Assembly: GCA_900498135.1 (NCBI GenBank)
Contig: LR026961.1
Span: 4,579,434 to 4,643,433, forward strand
Direction: 5' to 3'
From: an uncultured Desulfatiglans sp.
GTDB taxonomy: Bacteria; Desulfobacterota; DSM-4660; Desulfatiglandales; Desulfatiglandaceae
DNA length: 64,000 bases
The position numbers and the translations under genes were made by a program. Shown one piece after another: positions 53,042 through 62,144 of this stretch (the stretch's first letter is position 1; each line of letters opens with the position of its first letter). The notes under the pieces are model-generated. The model was not told the DNA's origin. It saw nothing but the letters and a program-made list of their open reading frames with translations, and ran no database searches.

Positions 53042-53779
53042 ATGCGGAATCAAAGACGTTTTTCATGCAGGATGGCTTGCCTTTTCATTCTCTCGGCGCT
53101 CATCCTGGCGGCCGTGCCCTACCGCGGGACCGCCGAGGCCGGCAAGGTCAAGGATTTTTCAGCCCGGCAGGTGATCATCGCCCCTGACGGCAAGGTCGAA
53201 CAGGCCGGCGAACTGTTTATGAGCGACGGCAGGATGCGTATGCAGACCTTCACCCCTCAATCCCCCGAAGGCATGACGATCATCGTCCGGCAGGACAAAA
53301 AACTGCAGTGGATGCTCAACACCGAGGACAAGACCTATTTCGAGCGCCCCCTGGACGAAAACGAGTTCAAGCAGCTGATGAAGAGCCACATGGAGGAGCA
53401 AAGCGTCAAGGAGCTCGGCACCGAGACGGTCAACGGCTATGAATGCAAGAAGAAGGAGATGGTCGTTACCGTCAACGTCATGGGACGCACCATGACCTCG
53501 AGATCCACCGTATGGATGTCCGACCGGTTCGACATCCCGCTTCGTACGCGCAATGAAGACGGCACCATGACCGAAATGCGCGAGATCAAGGAAGGCAAAC
53601 AACCCGCCGGCCTTTTCGAAGTGCCCGGAGACTACCGGAAGGTCGCCAGCATGATGGAGCTCTTCCCGATTGAAGAGGAAGGAGAAGAGGCGCCTCCGGG
53701 GCAGGGCTTCAAGATCCCGGACGAACTCAAGGACAAACTTCCCAAGGGCTTCAAGATGCCCGCCATCCCGAAACAGTAG
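53042..53779 (+). CDS. Exported DUF4412-like protein
   Basis: A 245-residue periplasmic protein with a signal peptide (MACLFILSALILAAVPYRGTAEA). Features FSARQVIIAPDGKVEQAGELFMSDGRMRMQTF, MTIIVRQDKKLQWMLNTEDKTYFE, TVNGYECKKKEMVV, TVWMSDRFDIPLRTRNEDG, LFEVPGDYRKV are typical of the DUF4412/LolA-like family of outer-membrane-associated proteins. Function unknown. The C-terminal tail has Pro/Gly/Lys-rich FKIPDELKDKLPKGFKMPAIPKQ. AGGAGG before ATG 53042; the upstream frame lies in the repeat. RlmI-like gene follows 9 nt after. Confidence 0.78.
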   Translation: MRNQRRFSCRMACLFILSALILAAVPYRGTAEAGKVKDFSARQVIIAPDGKVEQAGELFMSDGRMRMQTFTPQSPEGMTIIVRQDKKLQWMLNTEDKTYFERPLDENEFKQLMKSHMEEQSVKELGTETVNGYECKKKEMVVTVNVMGRTMTSRSTVWMSDRFDIPLRTRNEDGTMTEMREIKEGKQPAGLFEVPGDYRKVASMMELFPIEEEGEEAPPGQGFKIPDELKDKLPKGFKMPAIPKQ

Positions 53780-53788
53780 AGCCGGACC

Positions 53789-54997
53789 ATGTCGAGCGAC
53801 CCCGCCGTCATCCTGAAACCGGGCAAGGCGAAGGCCCTGCAGAACCGCCATCCCTGGGTCTTCTCCGGGGCCGTGGCCGCATGGCCCGAATCGGCCGAAG
53901 CCGGCGGGCTCGTACAGGTCCTGAGCCATGACGGCCGGTTTCTTGGCCGGGGCTACTTGAACCGCCGCTCCCAGATCAGCGTCCGCATCCTCACCTTCGA
54001 TCCCCAGGAGGCCATCGACCCCGATTTCTGGCTGAACCGCTTGGACCGTGCAGCAGCGCTCAGGCAGGATATCACGGCAACCTCGAAAACCGATATGCTC
54101 CGTCTCATCCACGCCGAGGGGGACGGACTTCCCGGGTTGATCGTCGACCGCTACGGGGACTGGCTGGCCGTGCAGTTCCTGACGCTCGGAATGGACTCCC
54201 GAAAGGCCCTCCTCACGGAACTTCTCGACCGTCGCTTCCAACCGGCGGGCATCTGGGAGCGAAGCGACACAGACGTCCGCCGGCTGGAGGGGCTCCGCTC
54301 CGAAAGCGGCCTGCTGTCCGGCGAACCTCCGCCGGAACGCTTGGTCTTGCAGGAGGAGGGCATCCGCTTCGCGGTTGACATCCGCAAAGGACACAAGACA
54401 GGGTTCTATCTCGACCAGCGTGAAAACAGGCTCAAGGCCAAACGCTGGTTCCATTCCCTCGGAGAAGGCCGACTCTTGAACGCCTTCAGCTACACGGGCG
54501 CCTTCGGCATCTGCGCACTCACGGCCGGACTGTCGCACGTCACCCAGATCGACAGTTCGGCCGCCGCCTTGGAGCTCGCATCGGAAAACGCGCGGATCAA
54601 CGGTTTCGATCCGGAATCCCGCACGACCGCCGTTTCCGGAGATGTCTTCCAGGTCCTGAGGACCTTTCGGGACGAACGGCGGCGTTTCGATGCCGTCGTC
54701 CTGGATCCGCCCAAACTCGCCTCCAACCGGGGCCAGATCATCCCGGCCTCCCGCGGCTACAAAGATTTGAACCTCCTCGCCATGCAGCTTCTCCGGCCGG
54801 GAGGTCTGCTGGTGACCTTCTCCTGCTCAGGCCTCATCGGCCCCGATCTTTTCCAGAAGATCCTTTTTGCCGCCGCCCTCGACGCAAAGCGCAGCGTCCA
54901 GATCCTCGACTGGCTCAACCAAGGCCCGGATCACCCAGTCCCGCTATATTTCCCCGAAGCCCACTATCTGAAGGGATTCGTCTGCCGGGTGAACTGA
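53789..54997 (+). CDS. RlmI-like 23S rRNA cytosine methyltransferase
   Basis: A 402-residue enzyme. N-terminal PUA domain (about 8-80, LKPGKAKALQNRHPWVFSGAVAA), EEHEE-like linker, and a Rossmann SAM methyltransferase domain with FYLDQRENR, LLNAFSYTGAFGICAL, DSSAAALELASENARING and the catalytic VVLDPPKLA motif. Family members methylate C1962 of 23S rRNA. Length is usual. Confidence 0.9.
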   Translation: MSSDPAVILKPGKAKALQNRHPWVFSGAVAAWPESAEAGGLVQVLSHDGRFLGRGYLNRRSQISVRILTFDPQEAIDPDFWLNRLDRAAALRQDITATSKTDMLRLIHAEGDGLPGLIVDRYGDWLAVQFLTLGMDSRKALLTELLDRRFQPAGIWERSDTDVRRLEGLRSESGLLSGEPPPERLVLQEEGIRFAVDIRKGHKTGFYLDQRENRLKAKRWFHSLGEGRLLNAFSYTGAFGICALTAGLSHVTQIDSSAAALELASENARINGFDPESRTTAVSGDVFQVLRTFRDERRRFDAVVLDPPKLASNRGQIIPASRGYKDLNLLAMQLLRPGGLLVTFSCSGLIGPDLFQKILFAAALDAKRSVQILDWLNQGPDHPVPLYFPEAHYLKGFVCRVN

Positions 54998-55030
54998 CAG
55001 CCAAAATGAAAAACCTGCCGATTCCTGCTT

Positions 55031-55273
55031 TCAATCCCGGCACGTCTCCCCGTGCCACCTCTCCATGTGGCGCTTGTGCGTCTCGAGATATGACCCGGGC
55101 TCATAGAAAGTGTCATAGAACTCCAGATCGAGATGGTGCGCCTGCAGGTAGGTGATCAGAAAAATCGACGGGACGGTTCCGGGGAACTTCCCGAAGGTGT
55201 CGAAGACATACTGCGCCTGGAGTGCGACGCATTCCCTGAAGGCCTCATCGTGCACCTGGGCGGACGATCTCAC
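55031..55273 (-). pseudogene. C-terminal fragment of a conserved protein
   Basis: An 80-residue GTG-started frame (HDEAFRECVALQAQYVFDTFGKFPGTVPSIFLITYLQAHHLDLEFYDTFYEPGSYLETHKRHMERWH) of high protein-like quality. It looks like the conserved C-terminal part of a larger protein that I cannot name; the upstream part is missing or in another frame. It could also be a complete small protein. Confidence 0.45.
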
Positions 55274-55318
55274 CCTTCGCGAGTGCCTTCAGAGCCCCGG
55301 GAGAGGCAGAATCACGAA

Positions 55319-55888
55319 TCACTTCTCCAGGCGTACAGCGACAGGCGCGGATTTTGTGATCGTATTGAACACCGGGGAGTATTTCTGGGCCATCAGCACC
55401 AGTTCTTCCTTCTTCTCGTCCGGGATATCTGCATCGATCCTGAAATAAACCCGGATCTCCTGATATCCGACCGGAACGCTTTCCGATATTCCCAGGAAAC
55501 CGCGCAGGTCGAGGTCCCCTTCATATCTGGATTGAACCGCCTTCACCTTTACGCCCCTGGCTGCAGCATGGGCGACCAGGCTCGTCGTCAGGCAGCCCGA
55601 CAACGCCACGAGTAGATACTCCACGGGGTTGCTTCCCTTGTTGCCGCCCAGCAAGACCGGCGGCTCGTCAATTTCGAAAACGGCTTCATCACGGGTGTCG
55701 TCCTCTGCGCCGGCCCCGTAGAAGTCCTTGACAAAACCCTGGTTGTAGGTGCCCTCTACCCACCGATTCTTCGCACGGAACTTAAATTTGGCGATATCCG
55801 GCTTTTGCTTGATGAGTTCGATGGTCTCGAAAAGCCGCCCTGTATCGATGCCATTGACGATCTTCCCACCTTCATTTCCAGTTCCCAT
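55319..55888 (-). CDS. OsmC-family peroxide/redox protein
   Basis: A 189-residue OsmC/Ohr-fold protein. A core region GGNKGSNPVEYLLVALSGCLTTSLVAHAAARGVKVKAVQSRYEGDLDLRGFLG contains one conserved Cys (SGCL), matching the OsmC layout. The second Cys of true Ohr enzymes is not seen in the usual place (VFNTITKSAPVAVRLEK), so a peroxidase role is less certain. AGGAGG before ATG. Confidence 0.87.
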   Translation of the reverse strand: MGTGNEGGKIVNGIDTGRLFETIELIKQKPDIAKFKFRAKNRWVEGTYNQGFVKDFYGAGAEDDTRDEAVFEIDEPPVLLGGNKGSNPVEYLLVALSGCLTTSLVAHAAARGVKVKAVQSRYEGDLDLRGFLGISESVPVGYQEIRVYFRIDADIPDEKKEELVLMAQKYSPVFNTITKSAPVAVRLEK

Positions 55889-56076
55889 TTTCCCTACCTC
55901 CTATGCTTGAATGTCCATGGATCATTGAACCCTGGGAATGCTGCCTGCCCTTCATTCTTCCCGGCTGGCCTTTCCGAAAATCGGCGCCTCGAAAGAACTG
56001 AAACACGGGCATTCTGAAGACATTCGCAACGGCTGAAGATGGGAGCACGTCTCCCTTTTGTGCGCCTGCAGTGATA

Positions 56077-59000
56077 TCACTTTGCGACAGCCACGGCGAG
56101 TTTCGCCGGAACGGTCTTGCCGTCCGGGCTTTCAACGCTGACCACATCGAGAATCGATACACGGGAAGATTCCGCACCGCCATCGACCACAATGGCGGCC
56201 TTCACGGCCGAGGCCCGGATCTCCGCGAGGGTGTTGAGGGCTTGGGGACCGAGTTCCATGGCATCAAGAACCTTTTCATACAGCGTTTTATAAAAAGGAG
56301 CCCACGACACCTCTCTCGACGCGCGCTTCTCGGACGGTTTACCTTCCTCCGCCGAGCGCTTCAGCTCTTCTTCAAAAGCCTCTTCGAGCCCCCGCAAATC
56401 CTCCTTCGTGTGATGAAGCAGAAAGCGCCTTTCCAAGGCGCCCTGGACCTCCCGCTCATGGAAGACCACCGGCCCGGGCTCCTCACCCGGCTTCAGCACG
56501 ATCCCGCTCTCCGCTGCCATTTCCCGGCGCAGCATCGCCTCCTTGATGGCCCGCCCATCGACCGCCGGGTCGTATGCACCCTGTATCTCCAGGGCCAGCT
56601 GCGGCCTTTGGGCGAGCGCCTCTGCCAGGTGAACGAGTTTTTCCAATTCCGGCGGCGGCACCGTGGAAGACCCCGCTGCAAACAGGACCTTGTCGAGGTC
56701 CTCTTCCTTTGCGCCGATCAGGTTCCCCAGGAGCCGGAACGGGGCTGTGGCGGCCTTGGTGATCACGTTGACGAAGGCCTTCCAGATCAGGTGCCCGTAG
56801 CTGAATTCGGGGTCGTCCAGATCGCCTCGCACGGGCAGCCCGAGGTCGATCCTCCCCCGCGAATCTTTGAGCAGCGCGAGGGCGAGCTCGAGCGGCAGGC
56901 TCGGCGCTTCGGAGTCTTCAACGCGTTTGCCGAGGATCAACTGGTCGATAACAACCTGATTTTCACCCTCCAGCCGGCTTTCCTCTATGGCGTATTCGAG
57001 GTCGAGCGACAGTTTGCCGGATTGGATCCGATATCCGGCGAATGTGGCGGAATACGGGGTGAGGTTGCTCATGGACACATTCTTGAAATCGAGGGTGACG
57101 TGGGTGGAGGTCTTCGGGCTGGCCGGCATGATCGTCCCGCCGATCTTCACTGTGCCGTATTCGTCTACACGCCCGCTCAGCTCGATGGCTGCCTCGCTTT
57201 CGCGGGCACTCGAGATTCCGGTCACCAGGCCGTCGAGTTCATGGATCAATGCCGAAAACCGGGGTTTGAGGCTCAAATCGGCGAACGCGAGAGTCCCCCC
57301 CTGCAGCCGGACCCGGTCCACCCGGAAAGGGAATCCTTCACCCGCACCCGATTCCTGCGGAGCCGGAGCGCTCTCTTCGGCAGGACCCTCAGCACCAACC
57401 ATAAGCTCCGCTATGTTTGTGCTCTTGTCCTCATAGATCACAAATTTGCCGGAGGGATTGAATAGGCTCACCTCCTTGACCGCCAAGCGGTCGGGCTCGA
57501 GTGCCAGATCGATATCCGACACCCTCAGACCATCCCAGGCCAACAGGCGCTCTTCGCCGCGCTGACCTTCGAGCAGAAAATGCGAAACCTCGGAACTGCC
57601 TTTGAAGGAAATCTTCGCGTCCGCACCCTTTACGCCGTATTGGAGAGACCCTTTCACCCCTGCCCTTCCCGAGGAAATCCTGGCGCGCAAAACCTGTTCG
57701 ACATAGGGTTGAAAGGGGGTCAACTCGAGTTCCGCAACCTCGAGATCCGAGGTCACCGATCCAGCCGCTGCAAGCAGTTCTCCCCTGGCCTCAAGCCGGC
57801 CCCCGGTCGCCACACCGGCGCCGAGGTCGAACCGGATCGGGACGGCATCATCATTCGACACGTTCTCGAGCTGGAGGTCGATTCCGCTCAACCCCAGCCG
57901 CACAGGGGCGGGCAGCGTCTTATCCTGAACCTCCACATCGAACCCCTGCAGCTTCAATGATTGGACCATCAGCGCCCAGGACGGGGCTGCCGCATCACCC
58001 TCGACAGCGGCGGGCGGTGCGTCCTCTACCTCCGGGCCCGTCTTCCGGCTGCCTGCCGCGCGAGCCCAGTTCACGCCCCCCTCCTTTTCGAGGACAACGC
58101 CGCTCGCGCCATTCTGGAGGACCACCTGCTCGATCGTGACCGCCCGCTCCGCCAGATCGAAATGACCTCCGCCCAGTTCGATCTCAGCCAACTCGAGTTC
58201 TGGGCCGTCCTCCCCCCGGAAGCGGCAGCGGAGCTCTGCCAACCGCAGAGCGATATCATGAGCCGCCGCCTGCAGCGTGTCACCGCCCGCCTCCACACTC
58301 GCAGCGAAGCCGAGCGTCAGGGACTTTGCGCCTGCCTCGAGCGGCATGGCACGGCTTTCATCGCTCAGATCGATTGCCACCCCGCTCAGTTCGAAACGGT
58401 CGAGGTCGATCTTCCAAGGCGCTGACGGCTGAGGGGCGGAGCCTTCCTGCGGCACTTTCCGCTCGCCATCTTCCGAACCAGGAGGGAAGAGCTGCGCCCA
58501 ATCGACCTCTCCGCTTTCGTCCATGCCTGCCCGCACGCGCCCATCCACAACCGCGAATTTGCCCACACGGACGGCACGCCGCTCCAAATCCAGGCTTCCG
58601 TCTTCCAAACCGATCTTCGCCAGACTGAGCAGGGATTCGGACTCCCCCCGGCGGCGAAGATCGATGCCGTTCACCTGCATCCCGAGCCCATCCAGTTGGA
58701 TCACTGGATTGCCGCTGCTCAAATCGAAGCGGTAATGCGTGCGAAGATCGATCGCTCCTTTCGGCTCCTCCAACGCCACCCGTCCGCGGAAAAATTGCCA
58801 AAGCTTCGCCAAAGCCAAATGATCCAAGGAAAGGGACCCGCTCGATGCAATCGGATCGAAGGATACCTCCCCCTCCCAGCTGAGGGATGCCCCTCCCGGC
58901 GTTTGCGCCGTGATCGTATAGGGGCCTTTGTGCTCGGGCAGCGTCTTGATGTCCGTCAATTCGATATTCAAGGGCGAGATTCGAATGTCGGCAGGTTCCT

Positions 59001-59544
59001 CTCCCCTCCGATCGGCAAAACGCACCGACGCATCGACCAGCGAGACCCTCTCCAATATCAGCCTCGGGAGCCCGCCCGGTTTGGGCTCCGGCTCCGATTC
59101 GGGCGCGGTCTTGTCTTGTGCGAACGGATGCGCCAATTTTGCAAGATTAAGTCTGCCATCCGGTCCGATCACGCCGTCCACCATCAATTTGTCGAAGCGG
59201 ATTTCCGCAAAGGTCCAGGCCCGGTTGAATAGGCTCGACAGCTCGAAATCCAACAGAAAACCATCAAAGGCAGCCATAGCCGATCCGTCGGCATCTTTCA
59301 ATTCGAGGCCTTTCACCTCAAAACGATAGGTATAGGGGTTGAACCTCACCTTGTGAATCGTGAGTTCACGGTTCAGCTTTTCGGCGGCGAATCGTTCGAG
59401 ATAGTAGCGTGAGAGAAAAGGAACGAGGAAAAACCCGACAAGCGTATAAACCACCACCGCGGCCACACCGGCGATGAGCCAGCGGTTCCGCAGCACCCGC
59501 ATCAGAGGACTGCGGGGCGCTTTTGTTTCTGTCGACGGCTGCAT
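56077..59544 (-). CDS. Giant DUF748/AsmA-like envelope protein
   Basis: A 1155-residue protein. One N-terminal helix (RWLIAGVAAVVVYTLVGFFLVPFLS) anchors it in the inner membrane, followed by a long beta-rich periplasmic region of the DUF748/AsmA type (FAAEKLNRELTIHKVRFNPYTYRFEVKGLELKDADGS..., SLSLDHLALAKLWQFFRGRVALEEPKGAIDLRTHYRFD..., ESRLEGENQVVIDQLILGKRVED). The C-terminus is acidic/helical with an OmpA-like flavour (LVHLAEALAQRPQLALEIQGAYDP). Such bridge-like proteins are thought to help move phospholipids to the outer membrane. AAGGAGGG before ATG. Confidence 0.85.
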   Translation of the reverse strand: MQPSTETKAPRSPLMRVLRNRWLIAGVAAVVVYTLVGFFLVPFLSRYYLERFAAEKLNRELTIHKVRFNPYTYRFEVKGLELKDADGSAMAAFDGFLLDFELSSLFNRAWTFAEIRFDKLMVDGVIGPDGRLNLAKLAHPFAQDKTAPESEPEPKPGGLPRLILERVSLVDASVRFADRRGEEPADIRISPLNIELTDIKTLPEHKGPYTITAQTPGGASLSWEGEVSFDPIASSGSLSLDHLALAKLWQFFRGRVALEEPKGAIDLRTHYRFDLSSGNPVIQLDGLGMQVNGIDLRRRGESESLLSLAKIGLEDGSLDLERRAVRVGKFAVVDGRVRAGMDESGEVDWAQLFPPGSEDGERKVPQEGSAPQPSAPWKIDLDRFELSGVAIDLSDESRAMPLEAGAKSLTLGFAASVEAGGDTLQAAAHDIALRLAELRCRFRGEDGPELELAEIELGGGHFDLAERAVTIEQVVLQNGASGVVLEKEGGVNWARAAGSRKTGPEVEDAPPAAVEGDAAAPSWALMVQSLKLQGFDVEVQDKTLPAPVRLGLSGIDLQLENVSNDDAVPIRFDLGAGVATGGRLEARGELLAAAGSVTSDLEVAELELTPFQPYVEQVLRARISSGRAGVKGSLQYGVKGADAKISFKGSSEVSHFLLEGQRGEERLLAWDGLRVSDIDLALEPDRLAVKEVSLFNPSGKFVIYEDKSTNIAELMVGAEGPAEESAPAPQESGAGEGFPFRVDRVRLQGGTLAFADLSLKPRFSALIHELDGLVTGISSARESEAAIELSGRVDEYGTVKIGGTIMPASPKTSTHVTLDFKNVSMSNLTPYSATFAGYRIQSGKLSLDLEYAIEESRLEGENQVVIDQLILGKRVEDSEAPSLPLELALALLKDSRGRIDLGLPVRGDLDDPEFSYGHLIWKAFVNVITKAATAPFRLLGNLIGAKEEDLDKVLFAAGSSTVPPPELEKLVHLAEALAQRPQLALEIQGAYDPAVDGRAIKEAMLRREMAAESGIVLKPGEEPGPVVFHEREVQGALERRFLLHHTKEDLRGLEEAFEEELKRSAEEGKPSEKRASREVSWAPFYKTLYEKVLDAMELGPQALNTLAEIRASAVKAAIVVDGGAESSRVSILDVVSVESPDGKTVPAKLAVAVAK

Positions 59545-59937
59545 GCTTCCAACCCTCCTTTCAAATCCGGGCTTATCGCCCGGGCAAAGCGGTTCGAGGA
59601 CGGAAAACGGGCCGAATATGGATCAGTTATTGGCAATCCACGCATCACGGAGGACAAAAGAAAGCGGTTCAATAAAATAAATCATAACGCGATCACTCCA
59701 AAAAGTCGAGGGAACGGCAAAAAACGCCCAGATGCAAAGCATGAGAAACCCCGTAGCCGGAAGCACAAAAAAATTTCTTGTGTGACCGTATCTGTCAAAC
59801 CCCTTCCTTATGATAAAAACGGCAGGCTGCGGAAACAACCGTTCATTCGAGGTCCGGCAGATCGAGATTTCGCCCTTTTATCTTGCGTTTTTCTCTGTCC
59901 CGGCAGAAAATTTCCGACCATCCCGGAGGAAACAGCT
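59545..59937. other. Divergent intergenic region
   Basis: About 390 bp between the DUF748 gene and the ImmA/IrrE gene. A 71-residue minus-strand frame (59623-59838) with one hydrophobic stretch has no family match and is not called. Promoters for both genes should be here. Confidence 0.35.
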
Positions 59938-60630
59938 ATGCAGGTTCCCTGGTTGTCAAAAAAATCGATCGCGCGCAAGGCCATGCAGCTCGCGGAGGAT
60001 TTCGAGAAGAAAGCCGGATACAGAATCGAGCCGCCCATCCCGGTGGACGAGATCATCGAACGTTCACTCGGTCTCAATCTCTGTTACATGGATCTCGAAA
60101 AAACCCTTGGCAGGGGCGTGCTCGGGGCCACCTACGCGAAAGCGAGGCTTGTCTGCATCAACGAGAGGCTTTTCGAAAACGGCTCGGAGGGAAGGCTCGT
60201 CTTTACCTGTGCGCACGAGGCAGGCCACTGGGTTCTGCATCTGCCGTATGCAGAAGTCCAGGAACGGCATGCCCGGAGAGGTGAGGCCATTGTGTGCCGG
60301 ATCAAGGACGCCAGGCAGCCTATTGAATGGCAGGCCGACTACTTCGCATCATGCCTGCTCATGCCCGAAAAGGCGGTTAGACAGGCGTTTGAAAGGCTTT
60401 GCGGCCCTGTTCCCATCGTCATAAAAAACAGGCTCGGATCTGAGGGGGCAGCAGATGACCCGGGAGAACCCTATCTGGAGCAGTGGCCCGTTATCGCCGC
60501 CGCGATGTGTGAGGCCGGAGGTTTTTCCAATGTCTCCAAACAGGCCATGATCATCCGCCTGCAGGACCTCGGCCTGCTGATCAACCAGACCGGGGCAGCG
60601 ATGGACTGGCAAGCCCTTCTGGGCGACTGA
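59938..60630 (+). CDS. ImmA/IrrE-family metallopeptidase
   Basis: A 230-residue protein. ATG 59938 preceded by CGGAGG. The domain holds the zinc motif HEAGHWVLH (about 102) and a second ligand Glu in EWQADYFASCLLMP, as in IrrE/ImmA. Such peptidases cleave DNA-binding repressors, often phage or stress regulators. No helix-turn-helix partner is fused or adjacent, so the target is unknown. A palindromic repeat begins just after the stop. Confidence 0.88.
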   Translation: MQVPWLSKKSIARKAMQLAEDFEKKAGYRIEPPIPVDEIIERSLGLNLCYMDLEKTLGRGVLGATYAKARLVCINERLFENGSEGRLVFTCAHEAGHWVLHLPYAEVQERHARRGEAIVCRIKDARQPIEWQADYFASCLLMPEKAVRQAFERLCGPVPIVIKNRLGSEGAADDPGEPYLEQWPVIAAAMCEAGGFSNVSKQAMIIRLQDLGLLINQTGAAMDWQALLGD

Positions 60631-60633
60631 CTC

Positions 60634-60860
60634 ATTCCATCGGGAAATGATTTTTTTTGCCGATTTCGGCGGAGATCTGCACGCTTGCTTGTGCGGCGAC
60701 CTAAAGGCCGCCTCCGTACAAACGCTTGATTGCCTTGATATTGGCCAAACCGGGACCCGTCCCGCAGGGGTGGGACTGAGCACGCGCAGCGTGTGAAGAA
60801 AAATCCTCATTTCCGGATTGGAAACATTGTCGTGACGAATGCTCTGTTCCGGATGGACAC
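60634..60860 (-). repeat. Dispersed palindromic repeat, long form, diverged (227 bp)
   Basis: Left end ATTCCATCGGGAAATG, right end CTGTTCCGGATGGACAC, with the long-form insert (CCCGCAGGGGTGGGACTGAGCACGCG). Central palindrome altered to GGCGACCTAAAGGCCGCC. It begins 3 bp after the ImmA/IrrE stop and could act as a transcript end. Confidence 0.85.
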
Positions 60861-61029
60861 GATCTACATTTCCGGTGGACATGCAATAGGAAACCCAGCG
60901 CTTCTCAACCGGTAGACGATCCTCACCTCCAAAAAAATCCCATTTCAAAACCCGAGATAAACATTTAAAGTGGAAAGCGCTGGCGCGAGAGTCCCATTCA
61001 CGCACCTCACCACATGGAAACATAACGCT

Positions 61030-61470
61030 ATGAAGAACAGCCGCACCATCGTCATTCTGGGATGCGGGCGCCTCGGGGCCTATCTGGCGATTCAACTCAG
61101 CCGCAGCGGGGATTCAGTGGTGGTGATCGACCGGGACGAGACGGCATTCGACAGTCTGTCCGCCGATTTCAGCGGTTTCCGCATCCTCGGAGACGGCACC
61201 CACATGCAGGTTCTGAGAAAGGCCGGTGTGGAAAAAGCGGACATTTTCATCTCCACGACGGACAACGATAACGTCAACGTCATGACGGCGCAGGTGGCTC
61301 GAAAGATCTTCGATGTTCCACAGGTGCTCGCCAGGGTGCTCGATCCGAAAAGGGAAGAGATCTTCACGCAATTGGGGATCGATGCCATCTGCACCACCAC
61401 CCTGTCCGCCCATGTTTTCCTGCAGACCATTGCCAATGGACCGGAAAAGCCAAAGGGGGCGCGTTCATGA
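61030..61470 (+). CDS. TrkA-type RCK_N-only potassium regulator
   Basis: A 146-residue cytoplasmic protein holding just one Rossmann RCK_N domain (TIVILGCGRLGAYLAIQLSRSGDSVVVIDRDETAF...ILGDGTHMQVLRKAGVEKADIFISTTDNDNVNVMTAQVA). No RCK_C ligand domain. It overlaps the next gene by 4 nt (ATGA). Together with 61467-62132 it supplies two RCK_N units to the TrkH channel, an alternative to the fused four-domain TrkA. Confidence 0.9.
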   Translation: MKNSRTIVILGCGRLGAYLAIQLSRSGDSVVVIDRDETAFDSLSADFSGFRILGDGTHMQVLRKAGVEKADIFISTTDNDNVNVMTAQVARKIFDVPQVLARVLDPKREEIFTQLGIDAICTTTLSAHVFLQTIANGPEKPKGARS

Positions 61471-62132
61471 AGGTGCTCATCGTCGGGGGCGGCAATACCC
61501 TTTATTTTCTTTGCCGGAGCTTGTTGGCGAAGGGATACGAGGTCGTTATCATCAACCGTGATCCGTCGGAGTGCATCCAATTGGCCCGTGACCTCGCAGC
61601 CGCCACCGTGGTCTGCGGCGATGGCAGCACCATGAAGATCCTGGAGGAAGCCGGCGCGATGGACGCCGATGCCGTACTGGCGGTCACGCCAAACGATCAG
61701 GACAACCTCGTTATCTGCCAGTTGGCCTCCTTGCAGTTCGACGTGCCCAAGGCTGTAGCTCTCGCCAACGACCCCGACAATGCCGAAGCGTTTCGAAGAT
61801 TGGGCGTCTCGGCATTCTCGACCACCAACATCGTCAGCAGCCTGATCGAGCAGTGGGCCTCGCTCGAGCACATCCTGAACCTGATTCCGGTGGGAGAGGG
61901 ACGGGTGAATGTGACGGAAATCATCCTCGAAGAGGAGGCTCCCGTCGCCGGGAAATATCTGAAAGAGATCGAACTGCCTGAAAACGCCTTGATCGCCGTC
62001 CTCATCCGCCACAACCGTCCGACGATCCCTCGTGGAGAAAACGATCTGCAGGCAGGCGACCGTCTGGTGGTCATCACCATGCCGGAAAACCATCGCCCTG
62101 TCATGAAGGCGCTGACAGGCAAACCGGAATAG
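61467..62132 (+). CDS. trkA: TrkA-type potassium uptake regulator (RCK_N + RCK_C)
   Basis: A 221-residue protein. RCK_N domain (MKVLIVGGGNTLYFLCRSLLAKGYEVVIINRDPSECIQLARDLAAATVVCGDGSTMKILEEAGAMDADAVLAVTPNDQDNLVICQLAS) followed by RCK_C (NVTEIILEEEAPVAGKYLKEIELPENALIAVLIRHNRPTIPRGENDLQAGDRLVVITM). Binds nucleotide and gates the downstream TrkH. Starts inside the previous gene's stop. Confidence 0.92.
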   Translation: MKVLIVGGGNTLYFLCRSLLAKGYEVVIINRDPSECIQLARDLAAATVVCGDGSTMKILEEAGAMDADAVLAVTPNDQDNLVICQLASLQFDVPKAVALANDPDNAEAFRRLGVSAFSTTNIVSSLIEQWASLEHILNLIPVGEGRVNVTEIILEEEAPVAGKYLKEIELPENALIAVLIRHNRPTIPRGENDLQAGDRLVVITMPENHRPVMKALTGKPE

Positions 62133-62144
62133 AGGAACAGCACG

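Noticed and set aside
53159..54538. 459-residue minus-strand frame opposite the DUF4412 and RlmI-like genes
   Set aside because: It spans two well-supported plus-strand genes and has no recognisable domain.
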